The notes beneath the pieces were generated by a model. That model was given only the letters and a program-made list of their open reading frames with translations, searched no databases and was not told the DNA's origin. DNA of 64,000 nt from NCBI RefSeq assembly GCF_003573695.1, contig NC_039359.1, forward strand, positions 156,666,210-156,730,209, given 5' to 3'. The number at the start of each line of letters is the position of its first letter. The stretch's first letter is position 1. The stretch is from Papaver somniferum (taxonomy: Eukaryota; Streptophyta; Magnoliopsida; Ranunculales; Papaveraceae). This document shows, piece after piece, positions 33,139 through 44,443 of the stretch. A program made the position numbers and the translations under genes.

Positions 33139-33719
33139 ATGTCGAAATAAAGACAGTAATAATAAGGTGGTGATGACGAAATAATACATTTTTCTTTCTA
33201 CCACATGCAAGCATGGCCCCTCCTTTCCCAGACTTCTCACTGTCTCATTCACCGTAAGGAACATACTAAAATACGAGTATTATTTTAGAATCATCATCTC
33301 TATAGCTCTTTTTCTTCTTTGGTAAAAAATCGTTATTCTATTTTAGATAGCTACAGAAGAAATGTGATGTGAACCCCCACCGGATTGCATTCTCATGTAG
33401 ATTTTGTCTTGGCCATCCAATTCAAACGTGAGCCATGATGTCCATGTCAACTATATATAGCCATGATGTGCATGTCAACTATGTCAGCTGGTGGATTAAA
33501 TGTTGATCGACCAAAAAATCACCAATGGGTCCATTCTTGCGCAGTACACACGACAAAAAGATTCTCCAACGAATATGAAGAAGTGATATCCTGTGTCCCA
33601 ATCCCATGCTTCTCTAATCTGACTAAACCATAGGTAAGTCCACTCAAAATATTGTGGTCGTATTAAATCTAGATCATTCTCTTTACAATCTTCTCTATAT
33701 CGTTCTGCTTGATCCCGTC
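33139..33719. other. unassigned, short tandem duplication
   Basis: No gene seen. A 30-base direct duplication (AGCCATGATGTCCATGTCAA variants) at 33430-33483 has TATATATA between the copies. The right end is the hAT target duplication ATCCCGTC (33712-33719). Confidence 0.45.
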
Positions 33720-35761
33720 TAGAGCTGGCAAACGGGCGGGCCGGGGCTGGCTTGTTACGGGTTACACGGGTTCGGGTTAATACGGGCCAAAACCCGCGGG
33801 TTGATATTCTTCACGGGTAGTCATTTCTTCAACCCGTGCCCGTAACGGGTAAAGCTTGCGGATTCACGGGTTACCCGGCTTGTTAGATTAAAAATCAAAT
33901 CAAATTTTAATTAAGTTAATTTAGGACAAATTACAAAGATCAAACAAAAGTATTACAATAAGCAAACACAAATCCTTCCAAATCCTTCCCTATAACACCT
34001 AACATACATCTAATCAGTCCATTTTCAGCTCAACCCATCGTTGCTTCAATCGCAGCAAGAATTATATACATTTGAAGGTAAAGTTTTTCTCTTGCTGAGA
34101 ATCATCCAAATCCAAATGATGGACACCAACTCTTCCCTCAGTTGAGCCAACTTATATACAAAATAAAAAAAAATTAGTTAGTCGGGAAACATAAAAGAAT
34201 CAGTCACCAACCCCTTTTAGAATTAGTAGATAACTTTACAAGAAATGACACCATTTAGTCACAAAACTAGATAATAAAATTCAGAGTGCAATACCATTTT
34301 AGATGTTCAACCCCCGTGATGGCTAGAACTGAGTACTGCCAGTTAAAACATACTACAAAAATGTTGCAGAAGAATCTGTGCATTAGCTCCTTCAAATCAC
34401 AAGGGATTTTGTTGAGACAATTTTTCAACCACCCTCCAAGCACGAACCTTGCCATTTTAGGCACCAACTCTTACTGCCATCAATAGCTCTCTATTTCTCT
34501 CCTTTTTCCAAACAAGAACAATCCCATTTAACCAAATCATCTTCCACTCTTTAAAGAAATAAAAACAGAGATGAAAATCAATTTCAATTAGAATATATAC
34601 TTCAATTAGAATTATCATCAACAACTGCAATTACATCCACATGACCATATATACTTCAATTAGAATTATCAACAAACAAAGGCATACCTCATTCAACAAT
34701 ACTACTAGTAATCCGATCACACAAGTAACTCATATTTTTGCAATTTATCGTAGGTCATAATTAACGCGGAAAAAATTAAATAAAAAAGGAATGCAAACGG
34801 GAAGGATGATCTACTGACCATTGAAAGTGTTTCAGATCCATCACCTTCTTTGGCCTGCAGAAGTATGTAAAGAATTTCAACTCAATCTCAATGCATAAGA
34901 AACTATTAATAAATCTACTAGATAAAACAACCACAGTTGAACAACATGCAATCAAAGAAAAGATTCATAATGATTCTTATAATAAAACCCTAACTCTAAA
35001 TTCATACTGAGTTTACAATAATTATCTTCTTTTTTTTTTTTCTGTAAATCAATCTTCAAATAAGAATAATTATTTTCTTCTACATCTCACGATCTTAAAT
35101 CCCATCTGGAATTTGATAATCAATCCTCAACTCACATAACCCTAATTTATCTTCTCTAAATTACTTCCCCCTTTTGAGTTGGAATCAATTTCTCGACTCA
35201 ACAACACTACCAACAACCATACTTCGATCTATATTTCCTCAATTTCAAACTCAATCTTAACCACAGAGAAAACCCAACTTTTTTCCTTTTTAATTCACAA
35301 CTTCTTCATCATCTTCTTTTTACTTAATTAACATCAGTAACACTATTATTAACACCAACGAAACCTTTCCCCTCAACTCTCGGTCTCAATCTCTCACTAT
35401 CATTTCTAATTTTCCACCAGCCGAAGAACACAGAAGAAGAGAACGAGCAGAAGAGGCAGAAGAAAAAATGAGAATGATGTTTTAGGTTTAGCCTTTCCTT
35501 TTTATACCTTAAACGTAAGGATATGATTAGCCCTAGATAATCCGACGGTTATGATTAAATATAACTTATTATAAGCAATTTAGACGGGTTTACGGGTTGT
35601 ACCCGCGGGTTCACGGGCCGGGACGGGTTAACCCGTTTACTCACAAGCCGACATTTCTCCAACCCGAACCCGGCTTATTTTGGAACCAGCCGAGCCGGGT
35701 TCGGGTTTTCACGGGTCGGGCACGGGTTAACTCGCGGGTTTTGGCTTGTTTGCCAGCTCTA
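33720..35761. mobile_element. non-autonomous hAT-type DNA transposon (2042 bp)
   Basis: Terminal inverted repeats TAGAGCTGGCAAA...TTTGCCAGCTCTA (13 or more bases) are flanked by identical 8-bp duplications ATCCCGTC (33712-33719 and 35762-35769). An 8-bp duplication plus this terminus is characteristic of the hAT superfamily. Both subterminal regions (about 180 bases each) are packed with ACGGGTT/AACCCGT motifs in both orientations, as expected for transposase binding. The AT-rich interior has no recognisable transposase, so mobility would depend on another element. Confidence 0.93.
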
Positions 35762-36132
35762 ATCCCGTCTTAAACTTTGTTCAACATTTTAAGTTGTACT
35801 CCGTATTTGAATGTTTCTACGTGTACAATATTTGAAACTCTTACGGAACCTAAGTCGCAATACGTGGTTTATCTTATGAAAACTTTGCTTTCATTAGCAA
35901 TTAGGTCATTTGCATAATCCAAATATTGTGCACTTAAACAAGCACCAAACCAAGCCCATTCGGTATATACCTCCAACAAATACTAACACCATAGGTTTTA
36001 AACTCATATCTCCTCCATCTTTATATATATATCATCCTTCTTTGGTTGCTCTAAGCCCACTTTCCTCTGTCCAAAGATACAAGGCCCATATATTTTTTCT
36101 AACATTCCTTCTCATATACCAATCCTTTGATG
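35762..36132. other. flank and probable LINE 5' UTR
   Basis: Begins with the right hAT duplication. The part nearest 36133 is pyrimidine-rich and probably the 5' untranslated end of the LINE whose ORF2 starts there. No separate gene. Confidence 0.4.
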
Positions 36133-36861
36133 ATGACAATCCTAGCTTGGAATTGTCAAGGCATAAACCCACCCAATTTCTATTCAACATTTAAGAGGAC
36201 TGATTTCCCTTCACAAGCCCAGCATTTTATTCCTCTCTGAAACCTTAGCTAATGATCATCATATGAGAAACCTAGCACAATCCCTTCAGTTCCATAATCA
36301 CTTCTCTGTCCCTAAAATTGGAAGGCGAGGAAGTCTCTGTTTAATGTGGTACAACAACCTTAACATCCAAATTCTACTTCACTCACAAAATTATATTAAT
36401 GAAAGGGTTATTCCACCGCCGCCTGAACAACCATGGATCTGCACGGGTATTTATGGCCCACCATACCCAGATATAAGGGAAAATCTCTGGCAGAAATTCC
36501 CATCAATCTTCAACAACATCAACCCGTCTATGCCTTGGTTTTTTCTTTGAGACTTCAATGACTTTCTCGATCAATCAGGGAAAAAGAAAAGGGAGGAGGA
36601 AGGCAAGTAACTTATGCTCAATCTCAAGCTCTCCTCAATATGATGCACCAGATGAGGTTTATGGATTTGTGATTCCTAGGTGACCCCTACACATGGACAA
36701 ACAACCAGACAGGAAAAGATAACATTCTAGAGAGATTGGATAGAGCTTTGGAAACCCATCATTGGCGCACTGCAAATCTACGTGCAGCAATTATTCATCT
36801 TCCAAGAATAGCATCTGATCACGCACCGATCCTATTACAAGAAAAAGTAATAGATTGGCAG
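36133..36861 (+). pseudogene. L1-type LINE ORF2 endonuclease, cut by copia insertion
   Basis: ORF2 start MTILAWNCQGINPP is the N-terminal APE-endonuclease motif of plant L1. Further motifs in shifted frames: HFSVPKIGRRGSLCLMWYN, WICTGIYGPPYPDIRENLW, GDPYTWTNNQTGKDNILERL, DRALETHHWR and RIASDHAPILL (the catalytic SDH). Multiple stops and frameshifts. It ends at 36861, where the copia LTR begins; the rest of ORF2 is not found beyond the copia element. Confidence 0.88.
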
Positions 36862-38693
36862 TGAAAAAGCGGAGTATAACAACCACACCCAATAATTCGT
36901 TCGGCAATCTGTATGGACTAAACTCCAATATAATTTCGAGAGCACCAACTTAATATCGAGCTCAATCGACAAAGATATCAAACAGCTTTATCTCTATTTC
37001 TCAATACAATCAGCAAATCAAACAGATATAAATCTATGAGCCTGATTGATATGAGAAATAACTTGGACGTACGGTTCCAAAGACCAATGACCAAGTGTCA
37101 ATCAAGTTATAATAATCAAGGTCAGATTTATCAACTGATTGAACTACGCACAACATGTGATATTTCAATTATATAAACAAATATAATGCGAAAAATAAAT
37201 AACACAGACACCAGAAATTTTGTTAACGAGGAAACCGCAAATGCAGAAAACCGCGGGACCTAGTCCAGCTTTGAACACCACAGTATATTAAGCCGCTACA
37301 GACACTAGCCGCCTACAAGTTAACTTTAGACTAGAATGTGGTTGATCCGTAACCAAGTCTCACACCGATTTAGGTAAATTCGCGTTCCTTACGCCTCTTG
37401 AACCACGCCGGATTCTGCGCACTTGATTCCCTTAGCTGATCTCACCCACAACTAAGAGTTGCTACGACCCAAAGTCGAAGACTTATAAACAAATCTGTCT
37501 CTCACATATATGTCTATTCTTTATTCGGTTTTTGTTCCCTCTTTTGATAAAATCAAGGTGAACATGAACCAATTGATAATCCGGTCTTATACACCCGAAA
37601 AGCAGCCTAGAAATATCAATCACCTCACAATAACCCAACTGATTAACAGAAAAGTTTATTGCATAATCACAAGAGTCTGAGACGAAAAAGTTGTGATTAC
37701 TTTTTATATCTTACCTATCGGAGATAAATCTCGGGTGAATCTTAGAGAAGATAAAACTTAATACGATAAAACAAGTAAGAAAAAAATACGCAGCTACAGA
37801 GAAAATAGTTGGATCTGGCTTCACGAATCCCAATGAAGTCTTCAAGTCGTTCACAAACAACTGTTCCGGATCCAAATCATGTAAAACCGTCGCATACTAG
37901 GTACGCAAACAAGGTTCCCGGACCTTCTTAGGTAAAAACGTTCACATACTAGATACGCAAACAAAGTTCTCAGACCTGAATTATCACAATACAGTTCGCA
38001 TACTAGGTATCCGTACCATGTTGTATCCAGACATATGTAATTGTTCTAAACGCTCATTTCAGTCATTGAAACATCCTTAGAAGACGATAGTGGTTGTCTC
38101 ATACATACCATTACCTTATAATTAATTTTCAAGTGATCGAATGATCAATACGAAACTTCCCAAGCTAACATCAAATGACTGTCTCACACAAATCATGTAA
38201 GATATTCAAGGTAATTTTCACATGGTCATCTTTTGACTTAATATTTAGTTTCTAACAAATAAATTGTCTCCAACTATACTCGTCAAGAATATGATGAACA
38301 TAGCTAAAGAAAAAAAAGCTTCCAAAACATATTTCGAGAAATAGATATGCGAGATAAACTCGGCTCGAAATATCAAATGTGCATAAATTAGAAGCCTATA
38401 TAGCTATACGATTTAGTCTCATTAGAAGATGGAATATAATAGACTTCTGAGTGATAGATAAGTTTTAGTCTCCACATATCTTTTGTTGATGAAGTTCCTC
38501 CTAGCTCCTCAGTAGATCTTCTTCTTCAATTGGTGAACGCCGTGAAGTCTAAGGCTCAACTACACATTCTATCCTAATCCGAGACATAGCTATAAATATA
38601 CTAGATATCAAGTATATAATTTTAATCAACTAAACTTGACAAACTAACTTGAGATAGTAACGCTTGCAAGTTCGACTGAGCAGTGCTCTAACA
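36862..38693 (-). repeat. 3' LTR of copia derivative (1832 bp)
   Basis: Starts TGAAAAAGCGG at left and ends GTGCTCTAACA at right on the plus strand. Alignable with 28641-31078 (opposite orientation) and 43771-44443. It shares the GGGACCTAGTCCAG segment near 37255 with both. Confidence 0.9.
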
Positions 38694-38708
38694 ATCTCTC
38701 CCTTTGTC
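38694..38708 (-). promoter_or_regulatory. copia polypurine tract
   Basis: Minus-strand GACAAAGGGAGAGAT precedes the 3' LTR start TGTTAGAGC, the usual arrangement for SIRE-like copia elements. Confidence 0.8.
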
Positions 38709-39955
38709 AATTTTAGTGACAAAACTATCAATACATATGGATTAAGAAATAAATAAACTTGGTAGCTTCTCATCCATCATTCTTTATTTCCTTGGCTCTT
38801 CAACATTCCTTGAATTCTTTGCTACTCCAAGTACTCCAGCGATTCTGAATGTGTTCAACTCAGCCTCATTTTTGTTGAAGGTTTGTATCCATAACAATAA
38901 GAAAACAGATGTTCTCAATCATTGTTATACAGTGTCGTAGTATCATTATATAGAATCAAACCAATTGCATCACAACTTTGAAATAATACTATGGTGATAT
39001 GTATCACCTCCCCTTAGTCAATACTTCCATCTCATAATGAAAACCACTTCCCCTTACATAATGATTTGTAAACCATATGTATGTTGTGTGAACTACCAAA
39101 TAATTCTCCCCCTTTTTGTCAATATAAATTGGCGAAGGTACGAAAACTACGGGATCATAATGAAATTCCCAAAGAGATAATTCATGACAAAAAGAGAACA
39201 TATCAACTTTGTTTCGATGATTTCACATAGTCGAAACTTAGTGTATTCATCAAGGAGTTTATAAAAATACAAGATAACTCCTACAATACTCCAGAACCGC
39301 ACTCCCCACAAAGATATGACAACTAAGCACAAGTTCATTTAAAATTTTTCCCCCATTTGATGTCATTACCAAGAGAACAACATGAGCGACCTTGCTTTTA
39401 CAAGAAAAAAAGACTTCTTTGGACGTTAACAAATCACATGGATTTGTATCCAGTAAACTTGAATAAATTAACCACAAGAAGAACATATTGATTAATTTGA
39501 TCGGAAACGCTCAACATAAGAAAAACTTACGGAGCCATACAGTACTTTCACAAAGAAGTGGATTAGGGAAAGATCAATACTGCAGAATTTGTCAAAAATC
39601 TTTTATCAATATTTGCATAAAAAAAAAAAACTTAACTTTTGAGCATATATGAGATAAGCACAGTTCACGGACGTAAACACATATATATCTCATAAAACTT
39701 TTGCAATATATAAAATCAATAAAGATTAAATACTGCAAAATCATCTTTCAAATAACTTGGAATTTAAATAAATAAATCTAAAAACATTGCAAGATGAAAA
39801 TCGTTGGCAATATCTATGTGTAAACACAATAATTGCTATTCCAAACCCTAGTTATCCTCCTTAAACATAAGAATAAATTCTCATAAGAAGTTTCTTAGAC
39901 AAATAAAAATTAAACACAAACTGAGAAACTCAGACATAGTCAGCAATTAGAGATC
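38709..39955 (-). other. non-coding 3' interior of copia derivative
   Basis: AT-rich with no ORF of note. Several TCTCCCCCTTTTTGTC-like pyrimidine tracts (for example near 39105) resemble extra copies of the polypurine tract on the minus strand, a feature common in SIRE-like 3' regions. Confidence 0.5.
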
Positions 39956-40080
39956 GAACATGTAATACCCGATTTCGGCAGTGGTTCGTCGATGGAATGA
40001 AATATAGTTAATAGTTTTCCTTTCCCAACACCGAGGCATGATGGGTTCACTTGACTGAGTTATGGGAAAAAAATATTCTC

Positions 40081-40136
40081 AGTTTAGCGTGCTCGGACGG
40101 GAGTAGTCACAGGATGGGTGACCTCTCGGGAAGCTG
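40081..40136 (+). pseudogene. 5S rRNA-derived segment, first copy
   Basis: AGTTTAGCGTGCTCGGACGG, then GAGTAGTCACAGGATGGGTG and ACCTCTCGGGAAG match the middle and 3' part of plant 5S rRNA, including the internal promoter C box (GGATGGGTGACC). It lacks the 5' third, so it is not a functional 5S gene. Confidence 0.8.
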
Positions 40137-40374
40137 CTGCTAGATGACCGCAGTAGTGTCGTTAAAAATCCCATACTAATGGATAACCACATTGGGTAAG
40201 TGGGAACAATATCGGTGTTAGTTGGGATACAACTAGGGACGGGTCACTTGTATTCAGATGACAGAGTATGCTAGGCCGCTGAGATAGATACTGGTCTCAA
40301 AAGAGGCAAAGAACGTCTACATTATACCGAGGCCTTTTCAGCATAATTGGCTCCAGATTTGGCAGAAAACTCTG

Positions 40375-40425
40375 CAGTTAAGCATGCTCGGGCGGGAGCA
40401 ATCCAGGGGGTGACCTCCCGGGAAG
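40375..40425 (+). pseudogene. 5S rRNA-derived segment, second copy
   Basis: GCAGTTAAGCATGCTCGGGC, then GGGAGCAATCCAGGGGGTGA and CCTCCCGGGAAGG. It keeps the A-box-like AGTTAAGC better than the first copy but has lost bases in the C box. Confidence 0.75.
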
Positions 40426-40523
40426 GTTTTGATGGATGACCGCAGTGGCGCCCGTTGAAAACCTCACACTACTGGATAACCGCAGTGGCTAAGTAGGGAA
40501 AGTATCGGTAGAGGGACGGGTCA

Positions 40524-40880
40524 TTACGGAACAAGTACAAGTTCATCAGTTGCTTTCTTCAGTTCAGTTTTTAGAAAAACAAGATTCTTTTTTGCAATTT
40601 TAAGTTGATCACGAACAATCACAAAATCTCTGAGAGTGTTTCCAACCAATTGAAATGACATCTGAATTGGTTGATTATCTTCATGATCACATGCATAATA
40701 ATAGGTTATGATGAGAGGATTCTCATGATACTCAATAACCTTTCCATCTTCGATTTTGTATTCCTTTTTGCATCCATCCATCGTGCAGTTCATGATATCA
40801 CAAGAAGGTTTCCTGGCGTTACGAACGTTCATATATGTGTGTGTGTGTGTGTGTTTCATAGGAATAAACCCTAGGGTCAC
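40524..40880 (-). CDS. unrecognised coiled-coil ORF in copia derivative, interrupted by the TRIM
   Basis: 118 codons are open on the minus strand. The N-terminal part includes a His-Thr run from a GT microsatellite (40834-40853), then a Cys-containing region (CDIMNCTMDGCKKEY) and a C-terminal charged helix (VRDQLKIAKKNLVFLKTELKKATDEL). The frame runs into the TRIM at its 3' end. Joining across the 5-bp duplication leaves only about eight more codons before a stop, so the insertion clipped the very end of this ORF. Function unknown; it may be part of the element's gag region. Confidence 0.4.
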   Translation of the reverse strand: MTLGFIPMKHTHTHTYMNVRNARKPSCDIMNCTMDGCKKEYKIEDGKVIEYHENPLIITYYYACDHEDNQPIQMSFQLVGNTLRDFVIVRDQLKIAKKNLVFLKTELKKATDELVLVP

Positions 40881-40974
40881 ATATCGATCTTTCCAAACAC
40901 GCCTGTGTTGGGTCTATACGTCTGATCATGGAACTAATACACAGACCATACGTGGACATGAATAAAATTCAGTA

Positions 40975-41871
40975 ATTTGAAGATGCTCTACAGTTTGCAA
41001 ATAACAAGAGTCCTACTATAAAAGAAATATGGATATTAGATGCATTTATATCTATGAAGGAACTCTGGTTTCTGAGAAATGAATGTATATTTGATGAAGG
41101 AAAATGTGATCAGAATGTCACTAAGAAGAAGATAATACAAGCAATATCAGATAGTGATATTAGATTGACAGAAAATATGTGGAACAGTCAATATGACTTA
41201 CAAGTGCTCAAGAAATTTAGATTGAAGAATAAGAGGGTGAAGAGTATGATCATATAAGAAGTTTTCTTTCATTTGCCATAACAGGGGAAATTGCTACTAT
41301 GTTGTGGTGGAGCTTCTAGAGGAAACTCAGGGAATGCTGGTTATAGGGTAGTTGGAAGAATTAGCACAGGTGAATTTGTGATAGCTATTTCTAGTGGTCT
41401 GGGCATATCCACCAATTACTATACAGAGGTGTTTGCAATACTAATTGCAGGAGAGTGGGCTATTTATCATGGCCGGGTACCATGATCTTGTCTTCAGAAC
41501 ATATTCGAAAGCTGTCATTAATGCATTCCAGAGTCAACAACTTCCATGGTTTGCAACTACAAGATGGGAAAAGATTTGTGCAACAATGTCTTCTTGGAGT
41601 TTCATTCATAGTTACAGAGAAGTGAATTTCTCTGCTGACAAAATGGCAAAAAGGGGAGCAACACTAAGTAGAGGAGAACAGAGAATATATGATAGTAAAC
41701 CTTCATTCTTGAGCAATCTGGAAAATCCATATCAAACATATTTTAGATTTTGCTAGAAAAATGCCATATTTGGCATTCCAGTTTTGTTTCTTTTTTTATT
41801 TCTTTTGATTTGTAACCTTTTTTAAAATCCTTTGATTATTCATAAATTTTAATTGTTAAGCAAAAAAAAAA
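40975..41871 (+). mobile_element. 5'-truncated L1-type LINE with RNase H domain
   Basis: Flanked by exact 15-bp duplications GAATAAAATTCAGTA (40960-40974 and 41872-41886) and ending in a poly(A) tail (41862-41871). Frames give the plant L1 RNase H motifs: CCGGASRGNSGNAGYRVVGR, TNYYTEVFAILIAGEWAI, then after a frameshift LVFRTYSKAVI and SFIHSYREVNFSADKMAKRG. The first catalytic Asp (usually CDGAS) is Gly, and the Asp of the T-D-S motif is Tyr, so the domain is dead. Confidence 0.95.
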
Positions 41872-41886
41872 GAATAAAATTCAGTA

Positions 41887-42276
41887 CCAAGGAACCAATG
41901 GAGCCTATCCCATAAACATGTTTTGAGATTATCAAAAACAAGTTTTTGGCTCTAGACAGAGTATCTTAGCTCAATAAATAAATTTAGAGCGCAAGACTTT
42001 TATTGATAAACAACAAACCAGCTGTCTTAAAGACAAATTGAAGCTTCTCAATGCAAGCAACAAAGAGTATTGTTTCACGAGTTACTGATCATTTATATTA
42101 CCAAGAGTGACTACTAACTGTAGCAAGGCTCAACAACAATGTGATCATCATTTTATTTTATTTTTAAAAAAATAAATCAGAAATAACTCAAATACAACAA
42201 TGACCACTTTGTCAAAAAGAAGATGTCTTCTTGAGAATCTAGTGCATCCTCACACAGTCTCAATGAGGAAGCACAC
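41887..42276 (-). other. copia derivative interior, no ORF
   Basis: AT-rich sequence between the LINE duplication and the gag-derived frames; nothing recognisable. Confidence 0.4.
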
Positions 42277-43697
42277 CTAGAAGTATTCAAGTTGTAATAT
42301 GATGACCTTTTTGCTCATCAATGGTGTTGACATTCTCTCCCTTTCTTTCTTCAGAGGGGTCAATAAAGTTAGTCTCAAGAGAACCAATAAAAGGAGGACA
42401 AGAGATACCTGATGATGCTGCCTTTTTTTCCTTCCTAATGCTTCGCTTGAGTCTATTGATACTGGTCTTGAGTTCCGAAACAAGATTATTGATATGAATG
42501 TATTCAGGAACGGTTTATCCTTTTGATCCAAAACTTTCTTCAGCCATGGAAGGAGAGTTTGAAAGATTTTTCTTTCGCAGAAGCGTCTTTCTCCTTATTG
42601 GATCTTTAAGACAATTATCTATATATCCTTGTAACATTATTCCTTTTACAATTGTGAAACGGTTTTTGGTTACTTTTACAAACAAGGGTTGGCTTATCAC
42701 AGCATTTTCCTTGTCTAAGAGGTGGACAATTGAAACCAGTAATATGAGAAACAAGTTTGATTACTTCCTTAGACATCCAGACAATAATGTTATGAAGTTT
42801 GTCATTCCGCAAACGAAAACGACATATCCTTTCAAGGTGACCGTAGTTTCCGGAATAATAACAACTGAATGGAATGCTATTAATTGTTCTCATATGAACT
42901 GTTTTTTTAGGTTAACGAACCTTGTTCATTGAAACTTCTGCTGCTGAAGGTTGTATTTCACTTTTGCCATCAGTGAGATTTTTCTGCTGGAAATTGTTAT
43001 TAGCATGAACAAAACTTATATATCTTATTAATACTTGGAGTGTCTATTTATTTATAGCCCAAACCTCGTGTATCACGATATTTTTTACAAGCTCCAAGCA
43101 TAGTGGATAATTTGATTGAGCTAGAGATGAACCTTTTCAAGTTTTCTTCCAGCAATTTGACCTTATTGTGAGCAGCAATTAGGTCAGCTAACAATTGTTT
43201 TTCTCGAGAGAGAAAAAAGTTTTCTCTGTCGCTAAAACAACTTTGTTGAGAGTTACACCTTGTTCAGTTTCTGCAAGTTTTTCTTTCAACACAAAGAGAT
43301 CTCGATGAAGATTATTACATTCAGAATTTTTTGAACGCACATCTTTTTCACGATCTTTAAGAAGAGATTGCAAGAGATTATATCCACAATTGTAACCCTT
43401 AAAGAGTTTTCTCATTTTCTTGTTTTCTTGACAGAGAGGAGTCAGAAACTCAGTCAGACATGACGTTGACTTCTTTTTATTTATGAGATGGTCAAACAAA
43501 TTAATATATTATGAGACTTCCTCATCAACATCAGAGTCACTTTCATCTGAAAGTTCATCCAACTGTTCTTCCAGGCATATCCCAGTTATACACAGTTTCA
43601 GGCAATGATGAAGATGTGAGAGTTTCCTCACGTGAATCCAAGCTTTAAACCAAGTCAGAATATTTCTGAACCGGTGATGCGTCATTTGAGATAACAC
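42277..43697 (-). pseudogene. copia gag C-terminal remnant
   Basis: Minus-strand pieces in several frames. 43509-43697 ends in an acidic DELSDESDSDVDEEVS stretch. 43188-43499 is a coiled coil (ENKKMRKLFKGYNCGYNLLQ, LKDREKDVRSKNSECNNL). About 42780-42893 has CYYSGNYGHLERIC, a CCHC zinc knuckle with the second Cys replaced by Ser. This order is that of SIRE-like gag C-termini. Frameshifts and stops separate the parts. Confidence 0.65.
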
Positions 43698-43754
43698 TTT
43701 GGTCCATAGAGTTAGATTGCTACAAATATGGACTTGTGAAGTCTTAGCGTGTTT

Positions 43755-43770
43755 GTCTGCTCTGCTACCA
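43755..43770 (-). promoter_or_regulatory. copia primer-binding site, initiator-Met type
   Basis: Minus-strand TGGTAGCAGAGCAGAC, one base different from the usual TGGTATCAGAGC start of plant copia elements. Confidence 0.8.
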
Positions 43771-44443
43771 AAAATTCATTCGGCAATTTGTATGGACTAA
43801 ACTCCAATATAATTCTGAGAGCACCAACTTAATAACGATCTCAATTAAGAAAGATATCAAAGAGCTTTATCTCTATTTATCAATACAATCATCAAATCAA
43901 ACAAATATAAATCTGTGAGCCTGATTGATATGAGAAATAACTTGGGTGGTACCAAATACCAATGCCCAAGTGTCAATCAAGTTATATCCAATAATCAAGG
44001 CCGGATTTATCAACTGATTGAACTATGCACAACCAGTGATATTTTAATTATATAAACAAATATAATGCGAAAAAGAAATAACACATGCACCAGAAATTTT
44101 ATTAACAAGGAAACCGCAAATGAAGAAAAACCCCGGGACCTAGTCCAGCTTTGAACACCACACTATATTAAGCTTCTACAGACACTATCCTACTACAAGT
44201 TAACTTGGGACTGGAATGTAGTTGAGCCGTAACCAAGTATCACACCGATTAAGGTACAGTCGCGTTCCTTACGCCTCTTGAACCAAGCCGAATTCTGCGC
44301 ACTTGATTCCCTTAGCTGATTTCACCCACAACCAAGAGTTGCTACGACCCAAAGTCGGAGACTTATAAAAAAAATTTCTCCCACAGATATGTCTGTTCCG
44401 TCTTTTGATAAAAAATCAAGGTGAACAAGAACCAATTGATAAC
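43771..44443 (-). repeat. 5' LTR of copia derivative, truncated
   Basis: Alignable with about 36890-37590 of the 3' LTR. The last ~30 bases expected before the primer site (ATTGGGTGTGGTTGTTA...) are missing. The other end stops near 44443 after AACCAATTGATAA, so about 1.1 kb of LTR is gone. Confidence 0.8.

Larger units (their letters stand above)
39961..40528 (+). mobile_element. Cassandra-like TRIM with two 5S rRNA-derived segments
   Basis: Begins TGTAATACCC and ends GGGTCATTACG, with exact 5-bp duplications GAACA (39956-39960 and 40529-40533). Two related halves each contain a 5S rRNA-like core, followed by GGATAACC and a CGGT...GGGACGGGTCA ending, consistent with two short LTRs and almost no interior. 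5S-bearing LTRs define Cassandra elements (established). Orientation is taken from the 5S sense. The second half appears shortened, so exact LTR limits are uncertain. Confidence 0.75.
36862..44443 (-). mobile_element. SIRE-like copia derivative, pol-less, with two nested insertions
   Basis: Minus strand: 3' LTR at 36862-38693 (TGTTAGAGCAC...CCGCTTTTTCA), polypurine tract GACAAAGGGAGAGAT just inside it, gag-derived coiled-coil and zinc-knuckle frames at 42277-43697, primer site TGGTAGCAGAGCAGAC (43755-43770) and a truncated 5' LTR (43771-44443). Copia integrase and RT are not seen anywhere in the 5-kb interior. A Cassandra-like TRIM (39961-40528) and a LINE (40975-41871) lie inside. The far end of the 5' LTR is missing, so no target duplication is available. 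Confidence 0.85.

Noticed and set aside
36263..36550. 95-codon ORF as an independent gene
   Set aside because: Its residues are the middle of the L1 endonuclease domain, flanked by the other endonuclease motifs in shifted frames.
40081..40425. Functional 5S rRNA genes
   Set aside because: Both copies lack the 5' third of 5S rRNA and carry many changes; their context is a TRIM with target duplications.
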